A stretch of 36,832 bases of DNA from Thamnocephalis sphaerospora (Eukaryota > Zoopagomycota > Zoopagomycetes > Zoopagales > Sigmoideomycetaceae), in NCBI GenBank assembly GCA_003614735.1, contig KZ992515.1, positions 1-36,832 on the forward strand, in the 5' to 3' direction. The notes below the pieces were generated by a model. That model searched no databases. It saw nothing but the letters and a program-made list of their open reading frames with translations, and was not told the DNA's origin. Within the stretch, counting starts at the first letter, position 1. Each line of letters opens with the position of its first letter. Made by a program: the position numbers and the translations under genes. Of the stretch, positions 21,564 through 31,488 are shown in pieces.

Positions 21564-23139
21564 TTACAGTTGGAAAAAATGGCCCGTACCGTTCCCGCCG
21601 CTACTCCCGCCTGCCCCCACGTCAGGACGCGGCGACGTCGGATACAAAGTGCCTTGGCGGCGCGTGTCAACCTCTGGGAGTGAAGTGCCCATTGGCGAAC
21701 TGGGTACAGGCGAGGGAGGAAGCGAAGCGGCATAGGCCGAAAGTTGGTTGCCCACAAGGGTGGCTTGCATGGCGGCGGCGCTTGCGTGCGCATTCAAATA
21801 GGACTGCGCCTGCAAATGCTGCGCCAGTACGGGCGAGGCCGCGGGATAGTTGGGTGATGCGGCCGCGTAGGTTGGCGATGCGGCGACATACGCTGGCGAT
21901 GCGGCGACATACGCTGGCGATGCGGCCACATAGGTCGGCGACGCAGCAGCAGCAGCCACGGCGGCGGCGGCGTCGAGCTGCGTCGAGTGGACGGAAAGAG
22001 AACGCGACTCTTCCATCGTGCTGGAGGGGCTGAAAAAGTTGGAGCCCGAAGCGTCGGCGTTGGTGATGTAAATGGAGGGGCGCTCTGGCTCGCTTTTGGC
22101 GTCGATGCCGTCCATGTTCAGTTCCGGTGGTAGCACTACACCACCACTTTGTCAGCCAAGGTACCCAGTCAGTGTGCGCAAGTCACACCACACCCACTTA
22201 CCCTGCGCATTCTGCGTCTGCATAAACCCAATCAACGTCTTGAGCAGCTGCTGTTGCATGCTCTGCCGCCGCTTGGTTTCAGCAAGCTCGCGCATCACTT
22301 CGGCAAAGTTCTCCTGCAAGTGTGAGATCTGCTGGATCATGTCGGACTGCGCCACTTGCATCACCGCCAAATGCGAATGCAAATCGCTCGTCTCCCTGCG
22401 CAGCGTCTCTGACTCCATCGACTTGCGCTTGATCTCCTCCAGCAGATCGGGCCGGCCGCGAATAAACTTTTGATGCGAAAACTCCCAAACCTGGTTTTCG
22501 GCCACGGTGCGATGGCCGCGCGGCGACTTGTTCACCTTGTGGAAGCCGTACCTAGCGTCATAGTCGTCCATCCATCCACCACCGCCGCCACCGCCGGTCA
22601 GCGCCATGTCGTCATTGCCACCGTGTCCCGCTTTCCTTTGCGTTGCACCCACATATTAAGCTGCCGGACAAAGCTGGAAAAATTGTTGTGCTTAAAGTGC
22701 GCCGGAAGCACCTCGCGCGCAAACTCGGCAATATTACAGACGACAAAGGATGTGCCGGTGTAATTCCAGGATATAAGATGCTGGTACTTTTTGTCGGTGA
22801 CCATGCTAGCGGGGACCCGGCGGCAGGTCAGTACAGCACGCTGCAGCCAACGGTCGGCGTTGCCTCCGCGCGCACTTACGTATGTAGCTTGTGAACAAAC
22901 GTCGGGCTGCTCCCGCTCTTACCTGCCTGCGCCGGACTCGACGGCGACGGCGAGCGCGACTGTGAAGAGCCCGCCGACAATGCCGGCGACGGCGACGGCG
23001 ATGGCGACGTGGACAGGCTGAGCGAGCGCTGGCGCCCCTGAGCCGCATTCACTGCCACCTGGACGGCGCCTGGATGCGCCTGCAGCGGCAGCGACAGCAG
23101 CGAAGATGCCGACATGTCTAGACTCGTGCGTTTGTCCAT
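21564..23139 (-). CDS. HSF1: Heat-shock-factor-type transcription factor
   Basis: Binds heat-shock elements and activates chaperone genes in the nucleus. Exons 22880-23139, 22653-22805, 22202-22551 and 21564-22135 give 444 residues. A Ser/Pro-rich N-terminus precedes the HSF DNA-binding domain (about residues 80-175): FVHKLHTMVTDKKYQHLISW, VLPAHFKHNNFSSFVRQLNM, YGFHKVNKSPRGHRTVAENQ, VWEFSHQKFIRGRPDLL. A heptad-rich coiled coil (about 178-235) fits the HR-A/B trimerisation region. The C-terminal region is Ala/Ser/Pro-rich with a perfect-looking AASPxYx heptapeptide repeat. The domain and GRPDLL tail point to Hsf1 rather than Skn7 (no receiver domain) or Sfl1, but that choice is inference. Intron 2 was placed to rebuild the invariant LNMYGFHKV across the junction. 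Confidence 0.92.
21838..21960 (-). repeat. 21-bp tandem repeat encoding AASPxYx heptapeptides in HSF
   Basis: At least five head-to-tail 21-bp units in frame inside the last HSF exon, each encoding Ala-Ala-Ser-Pro-(Thr/Ala/Asn)-Tyr-(Val/Ala/Pro). Two of the units are identical at the DNA level, pointing to recent slippage or unequal exchange. The pattern loosely recalls the Tyr-Ser-Pro-type low-complexity repeats of RNA polymerase II tails and activation domains, a comparison that is inference only. Confidence 0.85.
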
Positions 23140-23558
23140 CTCGTCCAGCGACAGCAACGGCCAAAGCAATGAGGAGATCACCGTGGGACGCGTTGTACGC
23201 AGCACACAGCTGACAACGCGACGACACAAGACACGGCGGTAGATGCAGGCCGTCAAGCGAGAGTGAGCGATCTACGCCGGCACAGCTACAAAGCGACGGC
23301 TTGGCAAAAGGGCAGAGGACGCGATGGGAGGAGAATGAGTGGGTAGGTGCGGAGTAGAGGACGAGCGCAAGTGTAGGGACGACGCTAGACGGAGCGTGCT
23401 GAACAAGAGCTGCAGGGCCGCTAGTCGGCTTGCGGCAGCAGCAATAACGGTCGTGGCAGTCGTGGCAACAGTCGTGGGTTGCGGCTTCCTGTGTTCAGCC
23501 ATAACGGCGACAACAACAGGTGTGCATGCGCGAGGATGGAGGACCTGATTTTCTGCTT

Positions 23559-23568
23559 GGAACATTCG
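23559..23568. promoter_or_regulatory. Two-unit heat-shock-element-like site upstream of HSF
   Basis: GGAAC directly followed by ATTCG gives two inverted nGAAn units, and another TTC lies nearby out of ideal spacing. It is about 420 bp upstream of the HSF start. Autoregulation of HSF genes is known in fungi, but two units alone are below the usual three and could be chance. Confidence 0.25.
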
Positions 23569-23621
23569 GTGTGTTTTAACGAAAAGCGGCATGCAGTCCG
23601 TCCAGAACGAGGACATCACTG

Positions 23622-23655
23622 CACACACACACACACACACGCACACGCACACACA
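23622..23655. repeat. (AC)n microsatellite
   Basis: About seventeen AC units with two CG interruptions, in the HSF upstream region. Confidence 0.9.
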
Positions 23656-23782
23656 TGTGCCCACGCAAATGTAAGGGTCGCCGACGGAAGAAGCTGATAA
23701 CGGCCCCGCACAGAGCATGGCCAGTCAGCAGCGATATCGGCCGAAAAAGGCCATGTCAGCGCGGCCAGCATGTCGTCCACGG

Positions 23783-24599
23783 CTATGGATCTGCGCCCGA
23801 CGTTTGCCACGCATTGCGGAACAGCGCCAGTGTCTCGGCGGCCGCCGCGTGACTTGGGAGCTGGCCACGCAAAAAGCCCTCGAGCTCCTGCCAAAACGCA
23901 TCGGTCTGCAAGATCGCCAAGGGCTGTTCACGCGCGACGGCGGGCTTTGTCGGTTCTGGCGGTGGTGGCGGTGGCGCCGCGCCCTTCTGCAGGGAAGCAT
24001 GGACCGTGGCGCCGCTCACCAAGCCGCATTCTTCGATAGAACGCTCGTTCAAAAGTGCCTTCCCCTTTAGGATGAGCCGAATCATCGATGTATCTGCTGC
24101 CACGCCACGCTCGACCAGCTTGGCTTTGATGCTGGCCACGGTATCGTTGGGCCGGACCAGCATGCGATGGGCCGCGGGCGGTTTAAGCAGCTTGACGCAA
24201 ACTTCCAGCGGTTTCTCTGCACATGGTCGCCGATGTCGACGCCAACGCCGGCGTTAACGCCCAAGCTCGCCTAAGCAGTCGCTCGTGCCACGACCGCCTA
24301 CCTTCCGCTGTGACGCCCTTTTCCGTCGTGCAGTTGCCGGCAGGGGCAATCTACGAGAATAGCGTGAGCACTGTCCGGGAAGGCCTCGCGATAACTCGGG
24401 GCACATGTCTGTGCCGACGTACCGGCTGCAATAGGCGGTCGGTCGGCACGGGCCGGCAGTGCCAATCGCGCTCCTGCTTGGCTCGCGGTGCCAGCAGGTC
24501 CAGCAGATTCTAGTGGCGCCGCAGGTCAGCCGGGTGGCCAGGCGACCGTTTGCCCGCCGTTGTCGGCACTACCTCGACAAAAGCAACTTCGCTAGTCAT
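23783..24599 (-). CDS. GET5: Ubiquitin-like-domain protein, GET5/Mdy2-like
   Basis: GET5 links Get4 to Sgt2 in the cytosolic pathway delivering tail-anchored proteins to the ER. Exons 24573-24599, 24423-24509, 24302-24350 and 23783-24216 give 198 residues (yeast Get5 has 212). The N-terminal block AFVENLLDLLAPRA resembles the Get4-binding helix region. The ubiquitin-like domain (about residues 60-130) includes VCVKLLKP, NDTVASIKAKLVERG, RLILKGKALLNERSIEECG and GATVHASLQKG, and lacks a terminal Gly-Gly, so it is not conjugated. A Pro-rich linker and a C-terminal helical FWQELEGFLRGQL..LFRNAW segment fit the Get5 homodimer domain. Exons 1-3 were found by phase and are less certain than exon 4. 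It could instead be another Ubl adaptor. Confidence 0.6.
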
Positions 24600-24789
24600 G
24601 CTGAATCAACGCCGTGGCTGGGGATGGTTGGGCACAGATGAGAGATGACGATGGCAGTAAAGAGAGCGTCGTTCGTGTTGGGAGCACAGCCATCGCCACG
24701 GGCAGACGGCTATACCTCCTCTTGTTTGCTTGCTTTGTCACGGATCAAAACAGCCTTTCCGGCCTGCTGCCTCTGCCCCTTCTGCTGCG
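24600..24789. promoter_or_regulatory. Shared 190-bp divergent promoter (GET5-like / bL27m)
   Basis: 190 bp between the start codons of two divergent genes. No factor site recognised. Confidence 0.45.
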
Positions 24790-25444
24790 ATGCTAGGCTT
24801 GACAGTGAAGCGCGTCTTTGGCGCCAATCTCACGCCGGCGCTTGGCGCCAGCCTGCTGCCCTCGGTCTATGGTGCGTGCATGTATGCGCGCATACATTGA
24901 TCACGCGCACCGACGGCAGGCTCACACCCATGCGCGCGATCCTCAGGCGCGATCCAGGTGCGCTGGGCCACCAAGCGCAGCGGTGGATCTTCGCGCAACG
25001 GTCGTGATTCGGCCGGTCGCCGTCTGGGCGTGAAGAAGCACCAAGGTGCGAGCGGCGCTGCACTGGACCAGCACGCTGTATGCTAACGCTTTGCGGACAG
25101 ATCACCCGGTGATTCCAGGCAACATCATTGTCCGCCAGCGGGGCACGCAGTTCCATCCGGGTCCCAATGTATGCGATGCGTGTATGCGGGTGTATGTTAC
25201 GATAGCGAAATGCTAACGCGTCGAGCCATGCGTCTAGGTGGGCATGGGCAAGGACCACACGCTGTTTGCGCTCACCGACGGCTACGTGCGGTTCTTTGTG
25301 GATCCGCAGCATCCCAAGCGCAAGTATGTGGGTATCGCGCTGGAGAAGGACGACCGGTTCCCGATGGATCCGAGTGTGCCGCGCAAACGGCGCTTCGATC
25401 TGGTCAATCTCAACCTCTACGAAAACGCGCGTGCCCTCGCGTAA
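24790..25444 (+). CDS. Mitochondrial large-subunit ribosomal protein bL27m
   Basis: Component of the mitochondrial 54S ribosomal subunit near the peptidyl transferase centre. Exons 24790-24871, 24947-25045, 25101-25168 and 25238-25444 give 151 residues. The leader of about 32 residues ending in [11 protein letters not shown] looks like a mitochondrial presequence with a typical RWATK junction. The L27 core is clear: [51 protein letters not shown]. It continues with a mitochondrial extension ending in [10 protein letters not shown]. The S. cerevisiae homologue, Mrp7, is much longer (371 residues). Its divergent partner is the GET5-like gene. Confidence 0.95.
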
Positions 25445-26153
25445 AACGTAATAGAGCAGTCCATTGAGGTGATGACCTGCAGATCATGGGCGATCATGAC
25501 GACATGCCGGTTGATGCGGCAGATCGACCGCAGGCGGTAGTCTGGCAGGAATGGCGATAACGCTGCCCCTTCATGTATTGGCGCACATTTTGGGCAATGG
25601 ACACGCGAGACTGGCCGATGGCGCATAAGGGGTCCAGCATTGCGGCCAACTGATTTGTGCCAAGGGTCAACGAGTGCAAAAGCGGCAGTGCCATGGCTGT
25701 CTATGCTGCACATCTCTGGCCAAGCAGCATGGGCGCGTTCTTTATGCATGCGCGTCAAATGAGCGTGCCCCACCATCCTGGCCAGGTCTAGACTTGCGAC
25801 AATGCGTCAGCGGCCGTGTCGATGCGATGCTAATAATGGCCTTTGCGACAGAGCCGCAACTGGTGCCCATGCATGAGGTGGTGGTGGTGCAGACACTTTC
25901 CGGTCGCAAGTGTCGCGGTCGTTTGACGTCTGTAACATGAACCGTACTGATGCTGACTTGCAGCCGCACGCGCAAGCACGGTGTTGCCGCACCAACCAGA
26001 CGGTCCACCGCATGGCGTCCGCATGCTGGCCAGATGTGTGATGACATGGCCTTGCATTGTAGTGCAAGCATGTCGCGTATGTGGCCTGGGCGGTCGCGTG
26101 TTTTGATTTGCCATCGGTCGCTTTCGCTGCAGCCTCTTGCCTTCCCAGTCATC
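25445..26153. other. Gap between bL27m and the aldo-keto reductase
   Basis: 709 bp with no gene I can name. On the minus strand, 25494-25694 encodes a 66-residue frame beginning MALPLLHSLTLGTNQLAAML that looks helical and might be an exon of a small gene. On the plus strand, a frame ending near 25940 contains VVVVQTLSGRKCRGRLTSVT, which superficially recalls an Sm fold. Neither could be extended through convincing splice sites. Confidence 0.4.
25494..25694 (-). CDS. Possible small unidentified protein or exon
   Basis: A 66-codon frame on the minus strand. Its first 43 residues are amphipathic and low in Cys and Trp, unlike most spurious frames here; the last 20 turn Cys/Ser-rich, which would fit read-through into an intron after a weak donor (GGGCAGC|GTTATC). 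I do not recognise it. An acceptor-like CAG sits shortly before the ATG, so it may be an internal exon. Confidence 0.2.
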   Translation of the reverse strand: MALPLLHSLTLGTNQLAAMLDPLCAIGQSRVSIAQNVRQYMKGQRYRHSCQTTACGRSAASTGMSS

Positions 26154-27517
26154 ATGGAGCAGACGCGAGCGTCCGTCACGCTTGCCAACGGCGTGTCCAT
26201 GCCGCTGCTAGGGCGTGGGTAGCGCAGCGTTTGGCGTGGCAAGCGGATTCAAAGGCTAACCGGCGGTCTGAGCCGCAGTGGGCACCTACCGCGTCCGCGA
26301 CGAGCCGGACCTTGAGCGCTGTATTCGCGCTGCACTTGATGCCGGCTACCGCATGTTTGGTGAGCAGGCTGCTGCGCATGTTCCGGCGTAGGCTGCGGCC
26401 TGACGTGCGTGGCTCGGCAGACACCGCAGCTGTCTATCGCAACGAAGAGGCGATCGGACGCGTGCTAGCACGTCTACTGGCCGAGCCAGCATTTTCTCAC
26501 CTAACGCGCAAGGATCTCTTTATTACAACGAAACTGGGTGCGTGCGTATGCGTGCATACATGGATGAATGCACTCGCTAACCTTTGACCCAAGCTCCTCG
26601 GGATCAGGGCTACGAGGCTTGTCTCGCCGGTGAGTAAAGCATGATGCGCGTCGCACCGTACCATATCGACGACAAGGCTTGCTCACCCGCCAGTCTACAT
26701 GTACACGCATGTGTGTGTGTGTGTGTGTGTGTATGCGATCTGACTGACTACAGCGTGCGAAGCTTCGCTCCGTCGACTTGGGCTGGACTATGTGGATTTG
26801 TATCTGATCCACTGGCCAGGGTTCGTGTAGACCTGGCACGCCAGAGACACCCACGCACGTACACACATGAGGACCTTCTTTGCTGACCAAGGGCACTTGT
26901 ACACAGTACACAGCGTCTCAAGGCCGAGGACCCGCGTAACGCAGAGAACCGCGCTGGCAGCTGGCGTGCGCTGGAGGACCTGTGGCACCGTGGCGGTGCG
27001 CGTGCTATCGGCGTCAGCAACTACACCGTCCAGCATCTGCAGGCGCTGCTCGATCACTGTACGGTGCGGCCAGCCGTGCTGCAAACAGAAATGCATCCGC
27101 TCTGGCCGGAGCCGGAGCTGCGCGCCTTTTGCCAGCGGGAGCACATCCATCTGGAGGCGTACTCGAGCCTGGGCGAGGGCGCGCTGGTCAGCGGCGCGCT
27201 GTCGCTGCCCACGCTGCATCAGCTCGCGGCTGCATGCCAACGCACGCCTGCTCAGCTGCTGCTGCGCTGGGCGATCCAGCATGGCGCTACGGTGATTCCC
27301 AAGAGCACGCAGCCGGAACGCATCAGGGAGAATGCGCAGTCGCTCTGCTTTTCGCTCACCGCCGAGGTAAGCCTTGCATTTGCCATGATGTTGCCGTGAG
27401 AGCTGCAGGCTCATCCGCATTGCCATCGCCCAGCAAATGGCCGCGCTGGACAAGCTGGCCGAGGCGTCGCAGCTGCCGCTTCGCCGCTTCTGCTGGGACC
27501 CAAGTCGCATTGTCTGA
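26154..27517 (+). CDS. Aldo-keto reductase
   Basis: NADPH-dependent reductase of the AKR superfamily, probably cytosolic; the physiological carbonyl substrate is not evident. Seven exons: 26154-26214, 26279-26359, 26421-26537, 26594-26629, 26754-26824, 26914-27366 and 27434-27517, giving 300 residues, typical for the family. The catalytic tetrad is complete: Asp48 and Tyr53 in MFDTAAVYRNEEAIG, Lys85 in ITTKL, and His118 in LYLIHWPG. Later landmarks are GARAIGVSNYTVQHL, LQTEMHPLWPEPEL and the coenzyme-binding GATVIPKSTQPERI. The protein ends MAALDKLAEASQLPLRRFCW..IV. The intron 26630-26753 carries a GT microsatellite. The exon 5 donor (GTGTAG) is uncertain by a few codons. It resembles the short-form AKR3/AKR5-type reductases. 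Confidence 0.94.
26710..26733. repeat. (GT)n microsatellite inside an aldo-keto reductase intron
   Basis: About twelve GT units within the 124-nt intron between exons 4 and 5. It lies well before the CTGAC branch-like sequence and acceptor. Length change there would alter intron size but not coding. Confidence 0.85.
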
Positions 27518-27867
27518 GTACCACCGCATCCAGCGTCGGCTCCTTTGTTGGCGTTCCACGTTGTTGCTACAGTTTTTCAGTAGCACTGCCCATATTGGCA
27601 GCGGGCGGTGCTTTCTTTGGGCACGGGGCTGATCCTGAAACGGCGACTTCCACAAGCAGTGGCGCGGCCTGTTTGCTTTAAAACTCCAGGCATTAAATGC
27701 AAATCCCAGCCACTATGCCGCTGTGCATCTCTCGCTTTCTCCGTTTTCGCTGTCGCACTTTGCACGCCCTCTATACTGCTGGCGGTATCATTACCCAACC
27801 TACATCTTACACGCCTCCTATTACGGTCGGCGATCCGCCATTGCTCTTTACTTTGCGCACGCCCATA

Positions 27868-27898
<31 letters not shown>

Positions 27899-28396
27899 TT
27901 ACTCGTGGGTGGGTGTGCCTCTCTCTCGCTCGCTTTGAACTCGCCGGGTTACCTTTGTGCCTGCCCTTTTAGCGGTTCAGCCTGCTCGCAATCTGTCACC
28001 TCCCTTGCGCCACTGCACCAACAACACCTCTACACGCTGCTCTGTGCTGGTCTGTCGGCCTGCTGTTTGTGCACTCTTGTCGAATCCTCGCTGGTTCGTG
28101 CTGCTGCTGTTGCTGTTGCTCTGCTATCACTGTGCCTGTGGTGGCCCCTAGCACGTGCTGCTGCAAGCACCCCTTCATTTGGCCCGTTGCACTTTTGCTG
28201 TTTATAATAGGCTTGGTGCTCGTCTGCGACAGCCCTGGCCAGCTATACGCTACTGCATTTCCGGCGGATAAGCCATTTCTTCATTCGCGCGCGCGCGCGC
28301 CTTGTCCGGCCCGTTTCTGCGAGGTCACATACCATCGGCAGCAGCCTGCGCTAGCAGCATCTTTCCCCACCGTTGTTGTCTCGTTCCGTACCAAGC
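27518..28396. other. Pyrimidine-rich upstream region with microsatellites
   Basis: 879 bp without a supported gene. The plus strand is strongly C/T-rich. It contains an ACGC tetranucleotide run (27868-27898), CTG-like triplets (28101-28126) and a CG run (28287-28300). This looks like the promoter and 5' leader of the ORF starting at 28397; CT-rich leaders are common before fungal transcription starts. Confidence 0.45.
27868..27898. repeat. (ACGC)n tetranucleotide repeat
   Basis: Nearly eight ACGC units in an uninterrupted run in the gene-poor stretch. Confidence 0.9.
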
Positions 28397-28757
28397 ATGT
28401 CCATCACCATTGGGAACCCTATCGGCGGCGGTGCCGTCGGTGGCGCTCCTGAGCGCAAGCTCAAATTCAAAGGCAAGCGCCCGGCCACCCTGAACCTGGA
28501 CGCAGCCAAGAAAGAGATTGGCATTGGCGATGGCGCCGAGCACCGCCTCACACCAGCATCGCCCAGCTGGGCCCGCAAGAGTTTTGCTGACGCATCCTCC
28601 GACGCTTCATCGACCGACACTGTCCGTGCTGGTGGTCGCTGTGGCCAAACCAGCGTGTTAGCCTCGCCTCGTCTCTCGGTGGTTACCGCGGCATCGCATG
28701 CTGCCATTGGTCGAGCACCATTTGACTTTGAGAAACGTCTGCGGGAAGATTATCGTC
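28397..28757 (+). CDS. Unidentified protein, first exon (gene end not found)
   Basis: ATG at 28397 opens a 120-codon exon that ends at a good donor (GTC|GTAAGT). Composition is coding-like: Gly-rich start MSITIGNPIGGGAVGG, then ERKLKFKGKRPATLNLDAAK, a Ser/Thr-rich middle and APFDFEKRLREDYR just before the donor. It is preceded by a pyrimidine-rich leader. The nearest acceptor (28822) keeps phase but leads into a His/Cys/Arg-rich tail of about 50 residues ending at 28970, which may be spurious; another acceptor-like site precedes 28957. I recognise no family. It may be the N-terminus of a longer signalling-type protein or a gene fragment. Confidence 0.4.
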
Positions 28758-29957
28758 GTAAGTACCCCTCCATGCTGTGTCTGGCTGTCTGCCTTGCCCC
28801 TTTCCTCCCCTGCAAATGCAGGTAATGCGACTGGCGAAGCAAATCGTCATCACAGGGCGCCAGGCGCAAAAGATGGCAGCCATCGCTGTCGTCGTCATGA
28901 AACACACCACTGCACATGTCTTCACGTGACGCTAGCTGACCTTTTTTCCATGACAGGCTGTTATGTCTGAGCCTGGCTTGCTACACCGGTCGTGATACCA
29001 CCACTACTTGCACACGCATGCAGTCTACCATTGCTGCATAGAAGATGCCATGCACCGTCTTTGCGGCTGGCCAAGCGCAAAGCTGCACAGCAGCTGTCAT
29101 GCGCAGCGATAGTGTCTACAAGTGTTTGTCTCTCTCTGTGTGTGTGTGTGTGTATGTGCTTGGTCACGCTCGCATTTTTGCATCCTGTATGTTGTTTCCC
29201 ATTCTCTAGCTTGTTTCAACGGCGCATAGTGCTTGGCAGGCACGCTTGTTCGCCGGGTCTGGTGTGTTGCGTTTGTGCTACCGCTGCCGCGCGTTGATGG
29301 CGATGGTCGCGCGATGCTACTCTGTAAACCGGCGCGACCACGGTCCAGTCTCGTCTATTTTGAGCCAATACCCTTAACTTGCAATGAAGGTGACCATGCT
29401 GTACGAACCACCGTTCCCAAACTTGACGGTGCGCTGCTGTGCACTCACGCGCGCGGGCTGGGCGGCGTTAACAAGTGTGCAAAACCTATCAACATCGTTC
29501 GTACCGCAAAACGTCCCTGGCGAGCGGCCTTTGAGCGCGAGACGCGTGCAGGTGCAGCTTGCCGCGCGGATGGTCGCACTACATCGCGACCAGCTCTAGA
29601 CGATGTACAAGGAGCCATTGTCACCTGACATCTCCACAGCAGCGATTGGTGTCGGTGCGCACGACGTGACATCATCCAGATGCCATTTTGCCGCTCCGCT
29701 TTTGTTGCTTTAGGCTAACGGCGAAACCTCGGAGCGGACCATCTCTGTTCCGTGTGGTCTAGCAAGCAAAGCGACGCATTTTGTTTGCCGCCGCCAGCAC
29801 CCATGGGCGTCAGATCCGCATGGCCGCATCCGCACGCGACACTCCTTTTTGCGCGCTACACTGGCTGCAAGTGGCTAGTGTATGGTTAATGCCGACCGGC
29901 GGCCGCAACCACCCCGTTTCCCTCTTTCGCATCTGTTTCCTTTTCCTGTTCCGCTGG

Positions 29958-29975
29958 TGTGTGTGTGTGTGTGTG
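29958..29975. repeat. (GT)n microsatellite
   Basis: A run of about nine GT units in the gene-poor stretch; a similar run sits near 29136-29154. Confidence 0.8.
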
Positions 29976-30261
29976 CGATGGCGTCGCGCATGCTGCACCG
30001 CCTGGTGTTGCTCACTGGTGCGACCCATACGCGTACACAGTACCCACATCGGTGCGCCATTCGGCCGCCTCCCTTCGGCGCTTTACGCACCACCCACCGC
30101 TCGGCTGTGACTGTGCCGGCGGATGGCCCGCAAATCCTTAAAGAGCGGCAACGTGCCAATGCCCAGTTTCGACATCACTCCGCCCCTCCCTTGTTCAACG
30201 CACTCTCCTTTCTTTGGCGTGTGCATGGTCGCTTTCGCTGGCATCTCCTGCGTCACACTGC

Positions 30262-30310
30262 CTCCTCTCTCTCTCTCTCCTCGCTCACTCGCCCGTTCTC
30301 TCTCTTTCGT
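30262..30310. repeat. (CT)n-rich tract
   Basis: Interrupted CT tract on the plus strand, part of a wider pyrimidine-rich segment at about 30165-30440 that precedes the ORF at 30923. Confidence 0.7.
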
Positions 30311-30922
30311 CACCACGTTTTCTCCGTGTCGTTTTCTCTTTCTGCCGCCGATCCCTTTTTCGCTCTCTCGCTCGCTTGGCTATCGCCTACGTCCACGCAC
30401 TGCCACCACACTGCCCCTGTTCGTTTTTAGCCCCCTTTCACGCCTCGACTGCATGGCGTCCGCGGTCGGATATTAACATTGGTGCCCGTGTTTTCATCCA
30501 GCCTCGCATTCACACGCGATTCTTTCCTGTTACGTTCAACTCGGTCAGCATTGCCGCTGCGGCTATAGCGTGTGTCTTTGATTGGCGGACTTGTATTTAC
30601 TCCGATCAGCCTTTTATTCAGCGCCGTCCTTATCGCTGTCGACCTGGTGTTGGCGTTGAACGCACCAGTGCTCCATCACCTCTTCCTGCCCTTCCACCTT
30701 GTCTACTATCTGTCGTTCTTGGCGCTGCGCTGCACACACCTTCCCCCCTGTCTGCATACTCTGGCTGCCGCTTGGACGAGTGGCCCGTGTAGACTGCCTT
30801 GTGGCCTGCTTGACCACTGCACACGATTGCAGCCGCCTGCTGCGCGTCCACCTGCACTCGCCTTGAGTAGTGAGCGTGCGCGCGCCTCCGCGTGGTTCTA
30901 CGCGTGTCCGTTGCCCACTCGT

Positions 30923-31488
30923 ATGGATATGGCCCGCAACTTGGTCGGCCGGCTCTTCCCTCGTCGCTCGGTAGGCGGTGAGAGGGACGGCGCCGGTAGC
31001 GAGCGCAACGACCAGCCGCTTCGGCTTTGCACCACCGGTGACTTTTCCACCCGTCGGCCTATTGGTCGCGGCTGGCATCGTCGCACAACGACGCTGAGCA
31101 ACATCGACGAGGTACCGATTCAGCGCACGGCGAGCGATGGCAGCAACGGCAGCAGCGACAGCAACGACAGCGCCCTGGACGGTACTAGCCGCACGAGCAC
31201 CGACAGCGCGCGCAGCAGCCGTGGTCTGCCGCTTGGCTTTGCACTTTCCTGGAACTCTAGCGACCGTCCAGGCCGCCGGGGCCGACGAAAGGGCGATCGT
31301 GTTGGTCTGTTTGACCCTGATGTTTGGCGCAACAAGAAACATTTCCGCCAGCTCGACGAAGTACCGTCGGCGGCAGTGGAACGGGAACTGTTTCGTCGTC
31401 TTCGCCGTTATGGTAGGTGGCGATACCGTGCTATTGGCGTTTGAACGGACGCACGCTGACGTTATCGTGGCGCACAGAAGAATGCTAG
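30923..31488 (+). CDS. Unidentified basic, Ser/Arg-rich protein
   Basis: The frame is open from 30572, but the Met at 30923 (MDMARNLVGRLFPRR) is the likeliest start because upstream residues are Leu/Pro/Cys low-complexity. A probable intron (31413-31477: GTAGGT donor, CTGAC branch, CACAG acceptor) gives exons 30923-31412 and 31478-31488 and a 166-residue product ending Arg-Tyr-Glu-Glu-Cys. If unspliced, the frame continues to 31444 (173 residues). Features are a basic N-terminus, NIDEVPIQRT, a Ser/Asp-rich centre, a basic GRRGRRKGDR and a charged end LFDPDVWRNKKHFRQLDEVP. GC-rich third positions match the confirmed genes. No homologue recognised. Confidence 0.45.

Larger units (their letters stand above)
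23140..23782. other. HSF upstream region
   Basis: A 643-bp gap upstream of HSF and downstream of the GET5-like gene. It contains a long AC microsatellite (23622-23655) and a two-unit heat-shock-element-like GGAACATTCG (23559-23568). Open frames of up to 148 codons overlap the microsatellite or are Ala/Thr-rich and show no known motif, so I call no gene. Confidence 0.5.
28758..30922. other. Gene-poor, pyrimidine-rich region
   Basis: 2.2 kb with no supported gene, apart from a possible short last exon of the upstream ORF. It contains GT runs at about 29136-29154 and 29958-29975, and a long CT tract (30262-30310) embedded in 300 bp of C/T-rich sequence. Open frames of up to 190 codons are low-complexity Leu/Ser/Pro translations of the CT tracts. 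A 71-codon frame at 29384 (start MKVTMLYEPPFPNLTVRCC) is unverified. Confidence 0.4.

Noticed and set aside
21838-21960. Possible CRISPR array or satellite
   Set aside because: The 21-bp units are contiguous without spacers, stay in frame and encode a regular peptide in HSF.
21680-22033. 117-codon plus-strand frame over the HSF repeat
   Set aside because: An antisense reading of the 21-bp repeat; it gives Arg/Met/His repeats and the HSF frame explains the sequence.
25674-25940. Sm/LSm-like protein suggested by VVVVQTLSGRKCRGRLTSVT
   Set aside because: The rest of the frame is Cys/Arg-rich, the only intron that would extend it is about 32 nt, and no second Sm motif follows.
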